Shown here one piece after another: positions 18,442 through 25,239 of a stretch of DNA of 36,346 nucleotides; the stretch's first letter is position 1, and each line of letters opens with the position of its first letter. The notes under the pieces were generated by a model. That model saw only the letters and a program-made list of their open reading frames with translations, ran no database searches and was not told the DNA's origin. This stretch comes from an uncultured bacterium (GTDB lineage: Bacteria > Nitrospirota > Thermodesulfovibrionia > Thermodesulfovibrionales > CALJEL01): the NCBI GenBank assembly GCA_938074335.1, contig CALJEL010000071.1, positions 1 through 36,346 of the forward strand, in the 5' to 3' direction. A program made the translations under genes and the position numbers.

Positions 18442-19044
18442 ATGACACAATATATTAAAAAGGCAACAGCTGCTGAGATAATAAATCACTGGTTACTTGC
18501 AGGAAGCTTTTTTCTGCTTGCCATTACTGGCTTTGGTTTTCTCTTTAAACTTGAGTGGATGGCATCAATATTTGGCAGCTTCCATTCCATGAGGACCATA
18601 CATAACTGGTCTGGGGTGGTCTTTATAATTGCCCTTCTGGGAACAGTGTTCCATTATTTACCTGTTGCCTTAAGCTGGAGCAAAGATGATATTGAGTGGT
18701 TCAAGAAGGCAGGTGGTTATCTCTCAAAGGGTGTGAAGGTACCTCCTCAGGATATAATCAATGCAGGGCAGAAGCTATTTTATCTATTTCTGCTTATCTC
18801 AGGTATAGTAATAGCTGCCTCAGGTTTTGTGATATGGCTTATGGCTGGTGTTAGAGAATGGGTCCTGATATCCCATCTGCTTCATAACATAGCCTTTGAC
18901 CTTCTTGTGATAGCAATACCCCTTCATATCTACCTTGGAACCCTCGCAAACCCCGGCACATTCAGGATTATGGTCTATGGAACGGTTCCTGTGGAGTGGG
19001 CAAGGAAAAGGCATGGAAAATGGGTTCAGAGGTTAGGGTATTAA
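18442..19044 (+). CDS. fdnI: Formate dehydrogenase cytochrome b subunit
   Basis: FdnI is the diheme b-type membrane subunit that hands electrons from formate to quinone. The 200-residue protein has four membrane helices (about 18-36, 53-72, 112-133 and 148-169) and histidines suited to haem ligation, including H17, H50, H67, H148 and H162. It starts two bases after the fdnH stop and ends directly before the next ATG, so translation is tightly coupled. Length and helix count are typical of the FdnI/FdoI gamma subunit. Confidence 0.93.
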   Translation: MTQYIKKATAAEIINHWLLAGSFFLLAITGFGFLFKLEWMASIFGSFHSMRTIHNWSGVVFIIALLGTVFHYLPVALSWSKDDIEWFKKAGGYLSKGVKVPPQDIINAGQKLFYLFLLISGIVIAASGFVIWLMAGVREWVLISHLLHNIAFDLLVIAIPLHIYLGTLANPGTFRIMVYGTVPVEWARKRHGKWVQRLGY

Positions 19045-19296
19045 ATGGCAATTATATATGATGAGGTCTGGATAACAAGCTCAAGGGAGGTGCAGGTATG
19101 CCTTGATGCAATAAAGGCCTATGAAAAAGAATTAAAGGAATTAGAAGACAGATATAGCATCAAAGGAAATGAGTTATTGCTAAAGATAGAGGATGGCTAT
19201 GTCCCTTCCGGGCCTGAGGCGAGGTGGTATGAGACCCACCTCGGCCTCTTGAGGACCAGGGAGAGACTTGAAGGGTTAAAGAGATTCCTTGAATGA
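19045..19296 (+). CDS. Small uncharacterised protein in the formate dehydrogenase operon
   Basis: This 83-residue protein is not one I recognise. It is soluble, with no signal or membrane segment, and appears mainly helical with a likely coiled coil (K-A-Y-E-K-E-L-K-E-L-E-D-R-Y near 24-37). A single cysteine lies near residue 19. Its ATG directly follows the fdnI stop, which argues for a real, translationally coupled gene rather than a chance frame. Its place between the cytochrome subunit and a predicted selenoprotein suggests an assembly role, but that is inference. Confidence 0.72.
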   Translation: MAIIYDEVWITSSREVQVCLDAIKAYEKELKELEDRYSIKGNELLLKIEDGYVPSGPEARWYETHLGLLRTRERLEGLKRFLE

Positions 19297-19316
19297 GTAA
19301 AAGGAAGGGTTAAGGT

Positions 19317-19943
19317 TTGAGTCTTAATAGAGATAGAGCAGGATTATCAGGGAAAATAACCTTAACCTTTCTCCTGATCTTCTTTTTTATCACCACCATT
19401 CTTTATGCTCAGGAGAAAAGATATAACCTGCCTGTTGAGGGTTCACCATCCTATGGGCCTCCTGATGCACCTGTAACCATAATAGAGTTTCTTGATTATC
19501 AATGACCCCATTGTGTAGGGGTCGGTCCGACCATTGAGAGATTGCTGAAGGAATATCATGGTAAGATCAGGCTGATCATAAAACACTATCCCTATAAATA
19601 CAGGGATTTTTCTCACCTCGCAGCAGAGGCAGCCATGGCTGCCCATGAGCAGGGTAGATTCTGGCAGATGCATGAACTGTTACTTAAAAGGTCCCCAGAG
19701 CTTGACAGGGAAAGCCTGATAAGATACGCAAAGGAACTGGGACTTGATCTTAATAAATTCATAGATTCTCTTGACAGGATGAAGCATAAAGACATAATTG
19801 AGAGGGACAAAAAACTTGCCATTGAACTTGACCTTTATAATACTCCTACATTCTTTATAAATGGCAGAAAGGTCATTGGTAACAGACCCTATGAATACTT
19901 TAAAAAGATCATAGAGGAGGAACTGAAGGGTGCAAAAAAATAA
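19317..19943 (+). CDS. DsbA/thioredoxin-like exported oxidoreductase, predicted selenoprotein (UxxC)
   Basis: Two frames, 19317-19505 and 19542-19943, are one gene interrupted by a TGA at 19503-19505 in the same frame. Reading the TGA as selenocysteine gives 208 residues with the active site U63-P-H-C66 after I-E-F-L-D-Y-Q, where DsbA-like thioredoxin-fold proteins have C-P-x-C. A signal peptide or anchor spans about 14-31, so the protein acts outside the cytoplasm. The cis-proline motif N-T-P-T-F-F-I-N-G and the long helical insert fit the family. The start is TTG, 7 bases after AAGGAAGGG. A hairpin at 19520-19532 sits where a bacterial SECIS belongs, and the upstream fdnG also needs Sec. 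The alternative, a nonsense-mutated Cys gene, seems unlikely because the rest of the frame is intact and the TGA falls exactly on the catalytic position. Confidence 0.85.
19503..19532 (+). promoter_or_regulatory. Candidate SECIS of the UxxC oxidoreductase gene
   Basis: With the U of UGA as position 1, GGTCG (18-22) pairs perfectly with CGACC (26-30), leaving a three-base loop GTC at 23-25. G23 and U24 coincide with the apical-loop G and U read by SelB in the E. coli fdhF element. The stem is short and lacks an obvious bulged U at 17. The placement is seen in the sequence; SelB recognition is inferred. Confidence 0.6.
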
Positions 19944-21033
19944 AGGACAGAAGGCAGAATACAGAAGAAATCCATGGACCTCAATCATTTACCCTTTACT
20001 TATTTTAATCCTCATAAGTATCCCCGATCTGGTAGTCTCAGGACATCTGGAGCCATTCAGGTCAGTGCAAATACCAGATTACAATCCCCAGACACCTGAA
20101 AAGATAGAACTCGGCAAAAAACTCTTCTTTGACAGGAGGCTCTCAGGAGATGGGACGATGAGCTGTGCAACCTGTCACATACCTGACCTTGCCTTTACAG
20201 ATGGTCTTGAGGTCTCCCTGAGTTATCCGACCACAAGGAACTGGAGGAATGCACCAACACTGATAAATGTGGCCTTTAGCAAATATCTTTTCTGGGATGG
20301 AAGGGCAGTTTCTCTTGAGGATCAGGCACTCTTTCCCATGATGTCCGCCTTTGAGATGAATCAGAACCTTGACTTTCTTGAGGAGGAATTAAGATCAGTC
20401 CCGGAGTATGTGGAGGCCTTCAAAGAGGTCTTTGGTGGTGAGATAACAAGGCAAAAGATCGCCATGGCAATTGCTGCCTTTGAAAGGACACTTGTGTCAA
20501 AGAATGCGCCCATCGATAGATTTTTAAATGGTGATAAAGATGCCCTTTCTCCTGAGGCAAAAAAAGGGTATGAGATATTCACCGGTAAAGGCAGGTGTTC
20601 TGAATGTCACCATGGAGTTAATCTCAGTGATGATAAATTCTATAATCTCGGCGTTCCTGAAAATAAGGAATTAGAAAGAGACCCAAGGATTGCTGCCACA
20701 AGGAGGTTCGTTGCAAAGGTTTATCATTATGAAGATTATCTGAATCTCAAAGAGGACCCCGGCAGGTATCTGATAACAAAGGACAAAAAAGACTGGAAGG
20801 CCTTCAAGACACCCACATTAAGAGAGGTAGCAAGGACTGCACCTTATATGCATAACGGCATATTTAAAACTCTTGATGAGGTTATTGAATTCTTCAATCA
20901 GGGTGGAGGAATGGGTAATACCGTGCTTAAACCCCTGGGACTCAGTGAAGAGGAAAGAAGAAATCTCAGGATTTTTCTTGAAGAGGCGCTCACCGGGGAG
21001 GAGATTGTGATAAAATATCCAGAGATCCCCTGA
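19930..21033 (+). CDS. Diheme cytochrome c peroxidase (CcpA/MauG family)
   Basis: These periplasmic enzymes reduce hydrogen peroxide with electrons from small cytochromes; MauG-like relatives perform other oxidations. The 367-residue product has an N-terminal membrane or signal segment (about 18-37) and two haem motifs, C79-A-T-C82-H83 and C222-S-E-C225-H226. The conserved segments L-G-K-K-L-F-F-D-R-R-L-S and A-P-Y-M-H-N-G are present. The start is GTG, 9 bases after GAGGAGG, overlapping the end of the preceding oxidoreductase gene by 14 bases. Maturation needs a haem-attachment system such as ResB/CcsA encoded at the start of the window. Its place in the operon suggests peroxide defence for the exported formate dehydrogenase and thiol oxidoreductase. 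Confidence 0.9.
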   Translation: MQKNKGQKAEYRRNPWTSIIYPLLILILISIPDLVVSGHLEPFRSVQIPDYNPQTPEKIELGKKLFFDRRLSGDGTMSCATCHIPDLAFTDGLEVSLSYPTTRNWRNAPTLINVAFSKYLFWDGRAVSLEDQALFPMMSAFEMNQNLDFLEEELRSVPEYVEAFKEVFGGEITRQKIAMAIAAFERTLVSKNAPIDRFLNGDKDALSPEAKKGYEIFTGKGRCSECHHGVNLSDDKFYNLGVPENKELERDPRIAATRRFVAKVYHYEDYLNLKEDPGRYLITKDKKDWKAFKTPTLREVARTAPYMHNGIFKTLDEVIEFFNQGGGMGNTVLKPLGLSEEERRNLRIFLEEALTGEEIVIKYPEIP

Positions 21034-21782
21034 TGGAAATAGATAAGATTATAGAAAAGAAACCCCACCTCAAAGAGACACTCCTCCTTTATAAAAAGGT
21101 AAAGGAGTTTAATGACTTAATAATGGAATCTTACAGGGATTCATTAAATCAGGCAGATATATGCTATCCACCCTATATTGTGGAAGGGATATTTCAGAAA
21201 TTTTCTCAGGTCTTTGATATTCCCCTTGAGAGCCTTGTTCCTCTTATGGAGGCCATGAGGCTCAGGCAGATAGACCTCACAAGGCTTCCCCATAGTGAGG
21301 TCTCGGGTTTTCTCTTACCCTATCATGAAGATGAACTCTGGATGATAATTTTTATTATTGGCAGGCCCTTTTTCCTTGGCATGAAAAGACTCTTTAACCT
21401 TGATGACCTTTTCTGGCAGGATGGAAGATGTCCTGTTTGCAATGCAAGGCCTGCCATGTCCTCAATACTTGAGGATGGCAGGAGAAGACTTCACTGCTCT
21501 TTCTGTGATAATTCAGGTTTCTACAGAAGGCTCGGATGCCCCCTCTGTGGAAATTTTGATATTAAAAAAGACAATATACTTATCATTGAGGAAGAAGAGG
21601 GCTACAGGATAGAATTCTGCGATGACTGTGGTTTTTATATAAAGACCGTGAAGGAAGAAAAGTTAAAGGACTATTCCATTGACATTGCTGACCTTATAAG
21701 CCTTCCCCTTGATATAATAGCTCAGGGAAGGGGTTACAGGAGAGGCTCCCCAAATCCCCTTGGAATGCTCAGGATGGCATAG
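21033..21782 (+). CDS. fdhE: Formate dehydrogenase accessory protein FdhE
   Basis: FdhE is a cytoplasmic iron-binding protein needed to mature respiratory formate dehydrogenases; it interacts with the catalytic subunit before export. The 249-residue product has four CxxC pairs in its C-terminal half: C133-P-V-C136, C155-S-F-C158, C169-P-L-C172 and C196-D-D-C199. These match the rubredoxin-like metal sites of the family. The ATG overlaps the peroxidase stop as TGATG, so it closes the operon by translational coupling. This supports the view that the peroxidase and the UxxC protein belong to the formate dehydrogenase unit. Confidence 0.93.
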   Translation: MEIDKIIEKKPHLKETLLLYKKVKEFNDLIMESYRDSLNQADICYPPYIVEGIFQKFSQVFDIPLESLVPLMEAMRLRQIDLTRLPHSEVSGFLLPYHEDELWMIIFIIGRPFFLGMKRLFNLDDLFWQDGRCPVCNARPAMSSILEDGRRRLHCSFCDNSGFYRRLGCPLCGNFDIKKDNILIIEEEEGYRIEFCDDCGFYIKTVKEEKLKDYSIDIADLISLPLDIIAQGRGYRRGSPNPLGMLRMA

Positions 21783-21798
21783 TATCTGTACTCCTTTT

Positions 21799-22095
21799 TG
21801 ACGATACCCTACTGGCAGGCTGCTTCAAAGTCTTCTTAGACCAGCAGAGCAGTAGAGCAGCAGTTTTTATTAAGGAAGTTTTTTTCTTATTATTATTTAT
21901 TTAACTGCTGCTCTGCTGCGCTACTGCTCTGTTATTGCCTGCTGCGCTGCTGCTCTATTAAGGTGTCGCAAGCGGGGTCCCCAGAAAATCGTCAGATTTT
22001 CTGGGGTGTTGGTATTGCCTTTAGAGCACGGAGTGAAGACAAGCTTCAGTCCGTGAACCCCAAAATATCGGCATCCCCTGCCATTCCTATCGGCA
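21799..22095 (-). repeat. Composite palindromic intergenic element, copy 2
   Basis: This copy is inverted relative to copy 1 and about 300 bases long. It starts TGACGATACCCTACTGGCAG and ends with TATCGGCA at 22088-22095, an inverted match to the TGCCGATA start of copy 3. It carries AGAGCAG-type tandem units, a GTGTCGCAAGCGGGG segment, the perfect 28-base palindrome at 21979-22006, and the GAAG-type hairpin segment up to an inner TATCGGCA at 22066-22073. Its order matches copy 3 base for base over long stretches. Confidence 0.78.
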
Positions 22096-22111
22096 GTTTA
22101 GGGTCTCAGTA

Positions 22112-22140
22112 TTGTGGATTTAAAGAAAAAATTGTAGAAT
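22112..22140 (+). promoter_or_regulatory. Candidate promoter giving leaderless uma2 mRNA
   Basis: TTGTGG at 22112-22117 and TAGAAT at 22135-22140 are separated by exactly 17 bases. The ATG of the following gene begins only 5 bases after the -10, so transcription would begin at or next to the start codon. No Shine-Dalgarno sequence is present. Confidence 0.42.
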
Positions 22141-22145
22141 AATTT

Positions 22146-22682
22146 ATGCCACTTGCAAAAAAATATATACCCCATTATACCATTCAAGATTACATGCGGT
22201 GGGAAGGTGACTGGGAACTCATTGAGGGAATTCCTGTTGCCATGTCACCAAGTGCTGGTTTTACCCATCAAAGGATCTGCGGTCAGATCTATTATCAGCT
22301 CAGGGAACTTTTAAAGGTTTGTAAAAACTGTCTGGCCCTTTATGAGCTTGACTGGATTGTTTCTGAAGATACAGTTTTAAGACCTGATGTTATTGTCATA
22401 TGCCATAAGCCAGAAGGAGAGTATATTACAAAGACTCCTGAGGTTATCTTTGAAGTGGTTTCCCAGCAGACACTACAGAAAGACCAGATGGTGAAATACG
22501 AGATATATGAAAAAGAAGGAGTGAGGTATTTTGTAATAGTTTATCCTGAAAAGACTTCAGCAATAGTTTTTAAAAATATGGATAATAAATTTACAAAACT
22601 AACTGAAGAAGGAGACAACAAAATAATCTTTGAACTTGAAGATCGCACCTTCTCTTTTGATTTTTCAAAGAGTTTTACTTGA
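22146..22682 (+). CDS. Uma2-family (DUF820) restriction-endonuclease-fold protein
   Basis: The 178-residue product fits the Uma2/DUF820 family of PD-(D/E)xK-fold proteins, common in cyanobacteria and often multicopy in other phyla. The N-terminus has W-E-L-I-E-G-I-P-V-A-M-S-P-S-A-G. The putative catalytic residues are in L-R-P-D-V-I-V-I (aspartate), V-I-F-E-V-V-S (glutamate) and a following lysine in D-Q-M-V-K-Y-E. The biological role of the family is not established. The gene sits directly after repeat copy 2, has no ribosome binding site and overlaps the 3' end of bioB by 8 bases tail to tail. These features suggest a later arrival. Confidence 0.85.
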   Translation: MPLAKKYIPHYTIQDYMRWEGDWELIEGIPVAMSPSAGFTHQRICGQIYYQLRELLKVCKNCLALYELDWIVSEDTVLRPDVIVICHKPEGEYITKTPEVIFEVVSQQTLQKDQMVKYEIYEKEGVRYFVIVYPEKTSAIVFKNMDNKFTKLTEEGDNKIIFELEDRTFSFDFSKSFT

Positions 22683-23706
22683 TCCCTTTTGTGCGTAATC
22701 CCATTGCCTCTATAAGCCTTATATCATCAGAATAGGTCCTTCCTGTGGTGGTGAGATAATTGCCTGTAAGCACAGAATCAGCACCAGCAAGGAATATCAT
22801 GGAATTAAATTCTCCAAGGACTTGTGCCCTTCCACCGCAGAGCCTTATCTCCCTGTCTGGAAGGATAAATCTGTAAAGGCTTACGATCTTCAGTGCCTCA
22901 AGGGGTGGAAGGAGATCTTCGCCATTAAGCGGCGTCCCCTTTATGGGAATGAGAAAGTTTATTGGTACAGAATCCACACAGAGTTCCCTGAGTGTCATTG
23001 CCATATCAATCCTGTCGTCCCATTCCTCACCCATCCCGAATATGCCGCCTGAGCAGACACTGAGACCCACGGATTTTGCAGCCTCTATTGTTCGCAGTTT
23101 ATCCTTATAGGTGTGGGTGCTGCAGATATTGGGAAAGAATCTTTCAGAGGTCTCCAGATTATGATGATACCTTTCAAGTCCATGGTCTTTGAGATACTGA
23201 AGTTCATCCTTTTCAAGAAGCCCGAGTGTTGCACAGGGAAGTAGCCCGAGCCTTCTTATACCTTCTATCATCTCTCCTATCTTTATCAGGTCTTCCCTGC
23301 CTGGCTTTCTTCCACTGATAACAATACAGAATCTCCTCACCCTGTTGTCTTTTGCCTCCCTTGCCTTTGCTATAACCACCTCTTTCTTTACAAGGGGATA
23401 GACATCAATACCTGTCTTATGTCTTGCTGACTGGGCACAGAAGGAGCAATCTTCAGGGCAGGCACCTGATTTTGCATTTATTATTGCACAGAGGTCAATC
23501 TCATTTTTTTTGAAATAAGCCCTGAGCCTGTTTGCCTCAGAAAAGAGTTCAAATAGATCCTCGCCATCAATATTACTTAATTTTAATGCCTCTTCTCGAG
23601 TCAGATTTTGACCGGAGAATATCTTTTTTCTCAGGGATGAAAAAAAATCTGAGGAGAGGCTATCAGACAACAGTGATGGATATTCAATATTATGCCTGAT
23701 ACTCAT
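22675..23706 (-). CDS. bioB: Biotin synthase
   Basis: BioB is the radical SAM enzyme that inserts sulfur into dethiobiotin. The 343-residue product carries the cluster motif C83-P-E-D-C87-S-F-C90 inside N-A-K-S-G-A-C-P-E-D, and later Y-H-H-N-L-E-T-S and C-S-G-G-I-F-G-M-G-E, all typical of BioB. Length is normal. Its ATG abuts the end of acyP, sharing one base, so the two are one leftward unit. No other biotin genes are in the window. Confidence 0.95.
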   Translation of the reverse strand: MSIRHNIEYPSLLSDSLSSDFFSSLRKKIFSGQNLTREEALKLSNIDGEDLFELFSEANRLRAYFKKNEIDLCAIINAKSGACPEDCSFCAQSARHKTGIDVYPLVKKEVVIAKAREAKDNRVRRFCIVISGRKPGREDLIKIGEMIEGIRRLGLLPCATLGLLEKDELQYLKDHGLERYHHNLETSERFFPNICSTHTYKDKLRTIEAAKSVGLSVCSGGIFGMGEEWDDRIDMAMTLRELCVDSVPINFLIPIKGTPLNGEDLLPPLEALKIVSLYRFILPDREIRLCGGRAQVLGEFNSMIFLAGADSVLTGNYLTTTGRTYSDDIRLIEAMGLRTKGIK

Positions 23707-23984
23707 TAATATCTGATCCTGAAGTCAGGAATATCTTCAACCAGTTCAGACCACTTAACATCAATATTTTCAACTCGTGAGGCAGGCGGACCTATCTTTA
23801 TCTTTTTTAATGCTTCTTCAATAACCTCTCTTGTCCCTTCAAAGACCGCCTCAACCCTTCCATCAGGAAGATTCCTTACCCATCCCCTGAGCCCGAGTGA
23901 GTTAGCCACATCCCTTGTAAAGGCCCTGAAGAATACTCCCTGCACCCTGCCAGTAACGAATACATGACAGCGAACTTTTTGCAT
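23706..23984 (-). CDS. acyP: Acylphosphatase
   Basis: Acylphosphatase hydrolyses carboxyl-phosphate bonds in small acyl phosphates. The 92-residue form starting M-Q-K-V-R-C-H-V-F-V has the signature G-R-V-Q-G-V-F-F-R (catalytic R20) and G-W-V-R-N with the catalytic asparagine. An ATG 14 codons upstream exists, but the extra residues are not family-like and overlap aroD. The chosen ATG has no ribosome binding site and lies 6 bases from a -10-like palindrome shared with aroD, so a leaderless start is likely. bioB follows directly. Confidence 0.9.
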   Translation of the reverse strand: MQKVRCHVFVTGRVQGVFFRAFTRDVANSLGLRGWVRNLPDGRVEAVFEGTREVIEEALKKIKIGPPASRVENIDVKWSELVEDIPDFRIRY

Positions 23985-23990
23985 GAAAAT

Positions 23991-23998
23991 ATTATAAT
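23991..23998. promoter_or_regulatory. Symmetric -10 element between acyP and aroD
   Basis: ATTATAAT is its own reverse complement, so each strand reads a perfect TATAAT (23993-23998 on plus, 23996-23991 on minus). The acyP ATG begins 6 bases beyond one side and the aroD ATG 7 bases beyond the other. Both genes lack a Shine-Dalgarno sequence. One element could therefore drive both genes, starting transcription at or next to each start codon. No clear -35 is visible on either side. Confidence 0.5.
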
Positions 23999-24005
23999 AA
24001 ATACC

Positions 24006-24701
24006 ATGAAGAGAGGTAAACTTCAATTTTATAAAAGACCATTGATTGCAGGTGTTATTACAGAGATGGAAGCACTTAAGTTAGAGCTTATAGAAAAGGC
24101 TGATATACTTGAACTCAGGATAGATATGTTTGATATTAAGGAGATGGAGAATATTGAAGAGATAATCAGCAGGGCAAAGACCCTTGATAAACCCCTCCTG
24201 GCAACTATAAGGAGTGAAAGAGAAGGAGGAAAGAGATTCATTGATGATGATACAAGATACGAGCTCTTTAAAAAGAGCATCCCCTTTGTTGATATAATTG
24301 ACATTGAAATTTCATCTGAGGCCCTTTTTGAAAGACTCAGGCCTTTAATAGCGGAAGAAAACAGGCTCCTTATAGGTTCCTATCATAATTTTAATGAAAC
24401 ACCAGAAGACCCGGTTATAGAGGAGATATTCTTGAGGGCAAAGAAGAAAGGATCTGATATTGTAAAAATAGCTGTCACTGCAAATGACAGGGAAGACCTG
24501 ATAAGAATGGCCTCCTTTACAATAAGACACAGAAATGACAACATTATTACCATATCCATGGGTGAGCCCGGTAAGGCCTCAAGATTGCTTTTTCCAGTGC
24601 TTGGCTCTATGATTACCTATGCAGCACTTACAGACAGCTCAGCCCCTGGCCAGTTTTCAGTAGATGAAGCAGTAAGGCTTTTTAAAGTCCTCGGATTATA
24701 A
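24006..24701 (+). CDS. aroD: Type I 3-dehydroquinate dehydratase
   Basis: AroD is the Schiff-base 3-dehydroquinate dehydratase of the shikimate pathway. The 231-residue form starting M-K-R-G-K-L-Q-F has the conserved E-L-R-I-D near 36-40, the catalytic histidine in S-Y-H-N-F (H127) and the Schiff-base lysine in D-I-V-K-I-A-V-T-A (K154). The C-terminal G-Q-F-S-V-D-E-A is also typical. A longer frame begins at 23964 but overlaps acyP and lacks family similarity. No other aromatic-pathway gene is adjacent. Confidence 0.92.
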   Translation: MKRGKLQFYKRPLIAGVITEMEALKLELIEKADILELRIDMFDIKEMENIEEIISRAKTLDKPLLATIRSEREGGKRFIDDDTRYELFKKSIPFVDIIDIEISSEALFERLRPLIAEENRLLIGSYHNFNETPEDPVIEEIFLRAKKKGSDIVKIAVTANDREDLIRMASFTIRHRNDNIITISMGEPGKASRLLFPVLGSMITYAALTDSSAPGQFSVDEAVRLFKVLGL

Positions 24702-24794
24702 AAGAGGGTCAGAAGAGCAGAGCAGTAGCTACTGCTCTTAATCAACGCAGCCTGTCAGTTTTGTTGAAGGTTATTATAAATTTCTACCCTATTT

Positions 24795-25075
24795 TGCCGA
24801 TACCCTACTGGCAGGCTGCCTCAAAGTCTTCTTAGACCAGCAGAGCAGTAGAGCAGTAGACCAGTAGAGCTGGTAGCCGCAAGCTTTAGCTTGCGTTTTT
24901 TGTATTTCCACCATTTATCGCAGGCTGAAGCCTGCGGCTACCTCTGTTGCTCTACTGCTCTATTAAGGTGTCGCAGGCGGGGTCCCCAGAAAATCGTCAG
25001 ATTTTCTGGGGTGCTGATATTGCCTTTAGAGCACGGACTGAAGAAGCTTCACCCGTGAACCCCGGAATATCGGCA
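24795..25075 (-). repeat. Composite palindromic intergenic element, copy 3
   Basis: This copy has the same orientation and order as copy 2. It runs from TGCCGATA at 24795 to TATCGGCA at 25068-25075, an 8-base terminal inverted repeat, with the 28-base palindrome at 24984-25011. A REP-like hairpin pair is inserted in its tandem-unit section (24873-24941). The 15-base direct repeats CAGTTTTGTTGAAGG flank it at 24756 and 25081. They may be an outer module of the element, since related sequence borders other copies, rather than a target-site duplication. Confidence 0.78.
24873..24941. repeat. REP-like inverted hairpin pair nested in repeat copy 3
   Basis: GTAGCCGC at 24873-24880 is the exact inverse of GCGGCTAC at 24934-24941. 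Each end also folds on itself: CGCAAGC-TTTA-GCTTGCG at 24878-24895 and CGCAGGCT-GA-AGCCTGCG at 24919-24936. Two facing hairpins with a spacer is the REPIN arrangement usually mobilised by a RAYT transposase. No such transposase is in the window. Confidence 0.6.
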
Positions 25076-25138
25076 TCTGCCAGTTTTGTTGAAGGGGTTA
25101 TCGGATTCTCACGGCATTTTTTGGTCTCTACTGTCTGC

Positions 25139-25167
25139 TTGACTTAATTCACCCTGTCTGTTATAGT
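25139..25167 (+). promoter_or_regulatory. feoB: Strong promoter of feoB
   Basis: TTGACT at 25139-25144 and TATAGT at 25162-25167 are separated by exactly 17 bases, each matching consensus at 5 of 6 positions. Transcription would begin near 25174, inside the Fur-box sequence. Confidence 0.72.
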
Positions 25168-25170
25168 AAA

Positions 25171-25185
25171 TGAGAATAATTATCA
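25171..25185 (+). promoter_or_regulatory. feoB: Near-consensus Fur box at the feoB promoter
   Basis: TGAGAATAATTATCA matches the 7-1-7 Fur operator TGATAAT-N-ATTATCA with a single mismatch. It overlaps the predicted transcription start, where bound Fur would block RNA polymerase. Its location before a ferrous iron transporter supports the reading. Confidence 0.72.
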
Positions 25186-25239
25186 ATAGCAAAATTTAAT
25201 CTTTATCAATCTAAAAGGATATTGTCACATCTTATAAAT

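Larger units (their letters stand above)
21783..22145. other. Intergenic region with repeat copy 2 and the uma2 promoter
   Basis: Apart from the composite repeat (21799-22095) and a candidate promoter (22112-22140), nothing else is evident here. No ribosome binding site precedes the next gene, and no terminator with a T-run follows fdhE. Confidence 0.7.
24702..25221. other. Intergenic region with repeat copy 3 and the feoB control region
   Basis: From left to right it contains: a 20-base perfect palindrome AGAGCAGTAGCTACTGCTCT at 24719-24738; CAGTTTTGTTGAAGG at 24756-24770, repeated in the same orientation at 25081-25095; the composite repeat 24795-25075; and the feoB promoter with its Fur box. 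No gene is supported; the short frame at 24947-25147 is generated by repeat sequence. Confidence 0.7.

Noticed and set aside
19317-19943. Nonsense-mutated DsbA-like pseudogene
   Set aside because: The only defect is a TGA at the catalytic cysteine; reading frame, signal peptide, cis-proline motif and overlap with the next gene are intact.
24719-24738. Intrinsic terminator after aroD
   Set aside because: The palindrome is perfect but is made of AGAGCAG repeat units and has no T-run after it.
24756-25095. Target-site duplication (CAGTTTTGTTGAAGG) around repeat copy 3
   Set aside because: Related sequence borders other copies, so it is more likely part of the element than a duplicated target.
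24947-25147. Frame of 66 codons in repeat copy 3
   Set aside because: It is repeat sequence, overlaps the feoB promoter and has no family resemblance.
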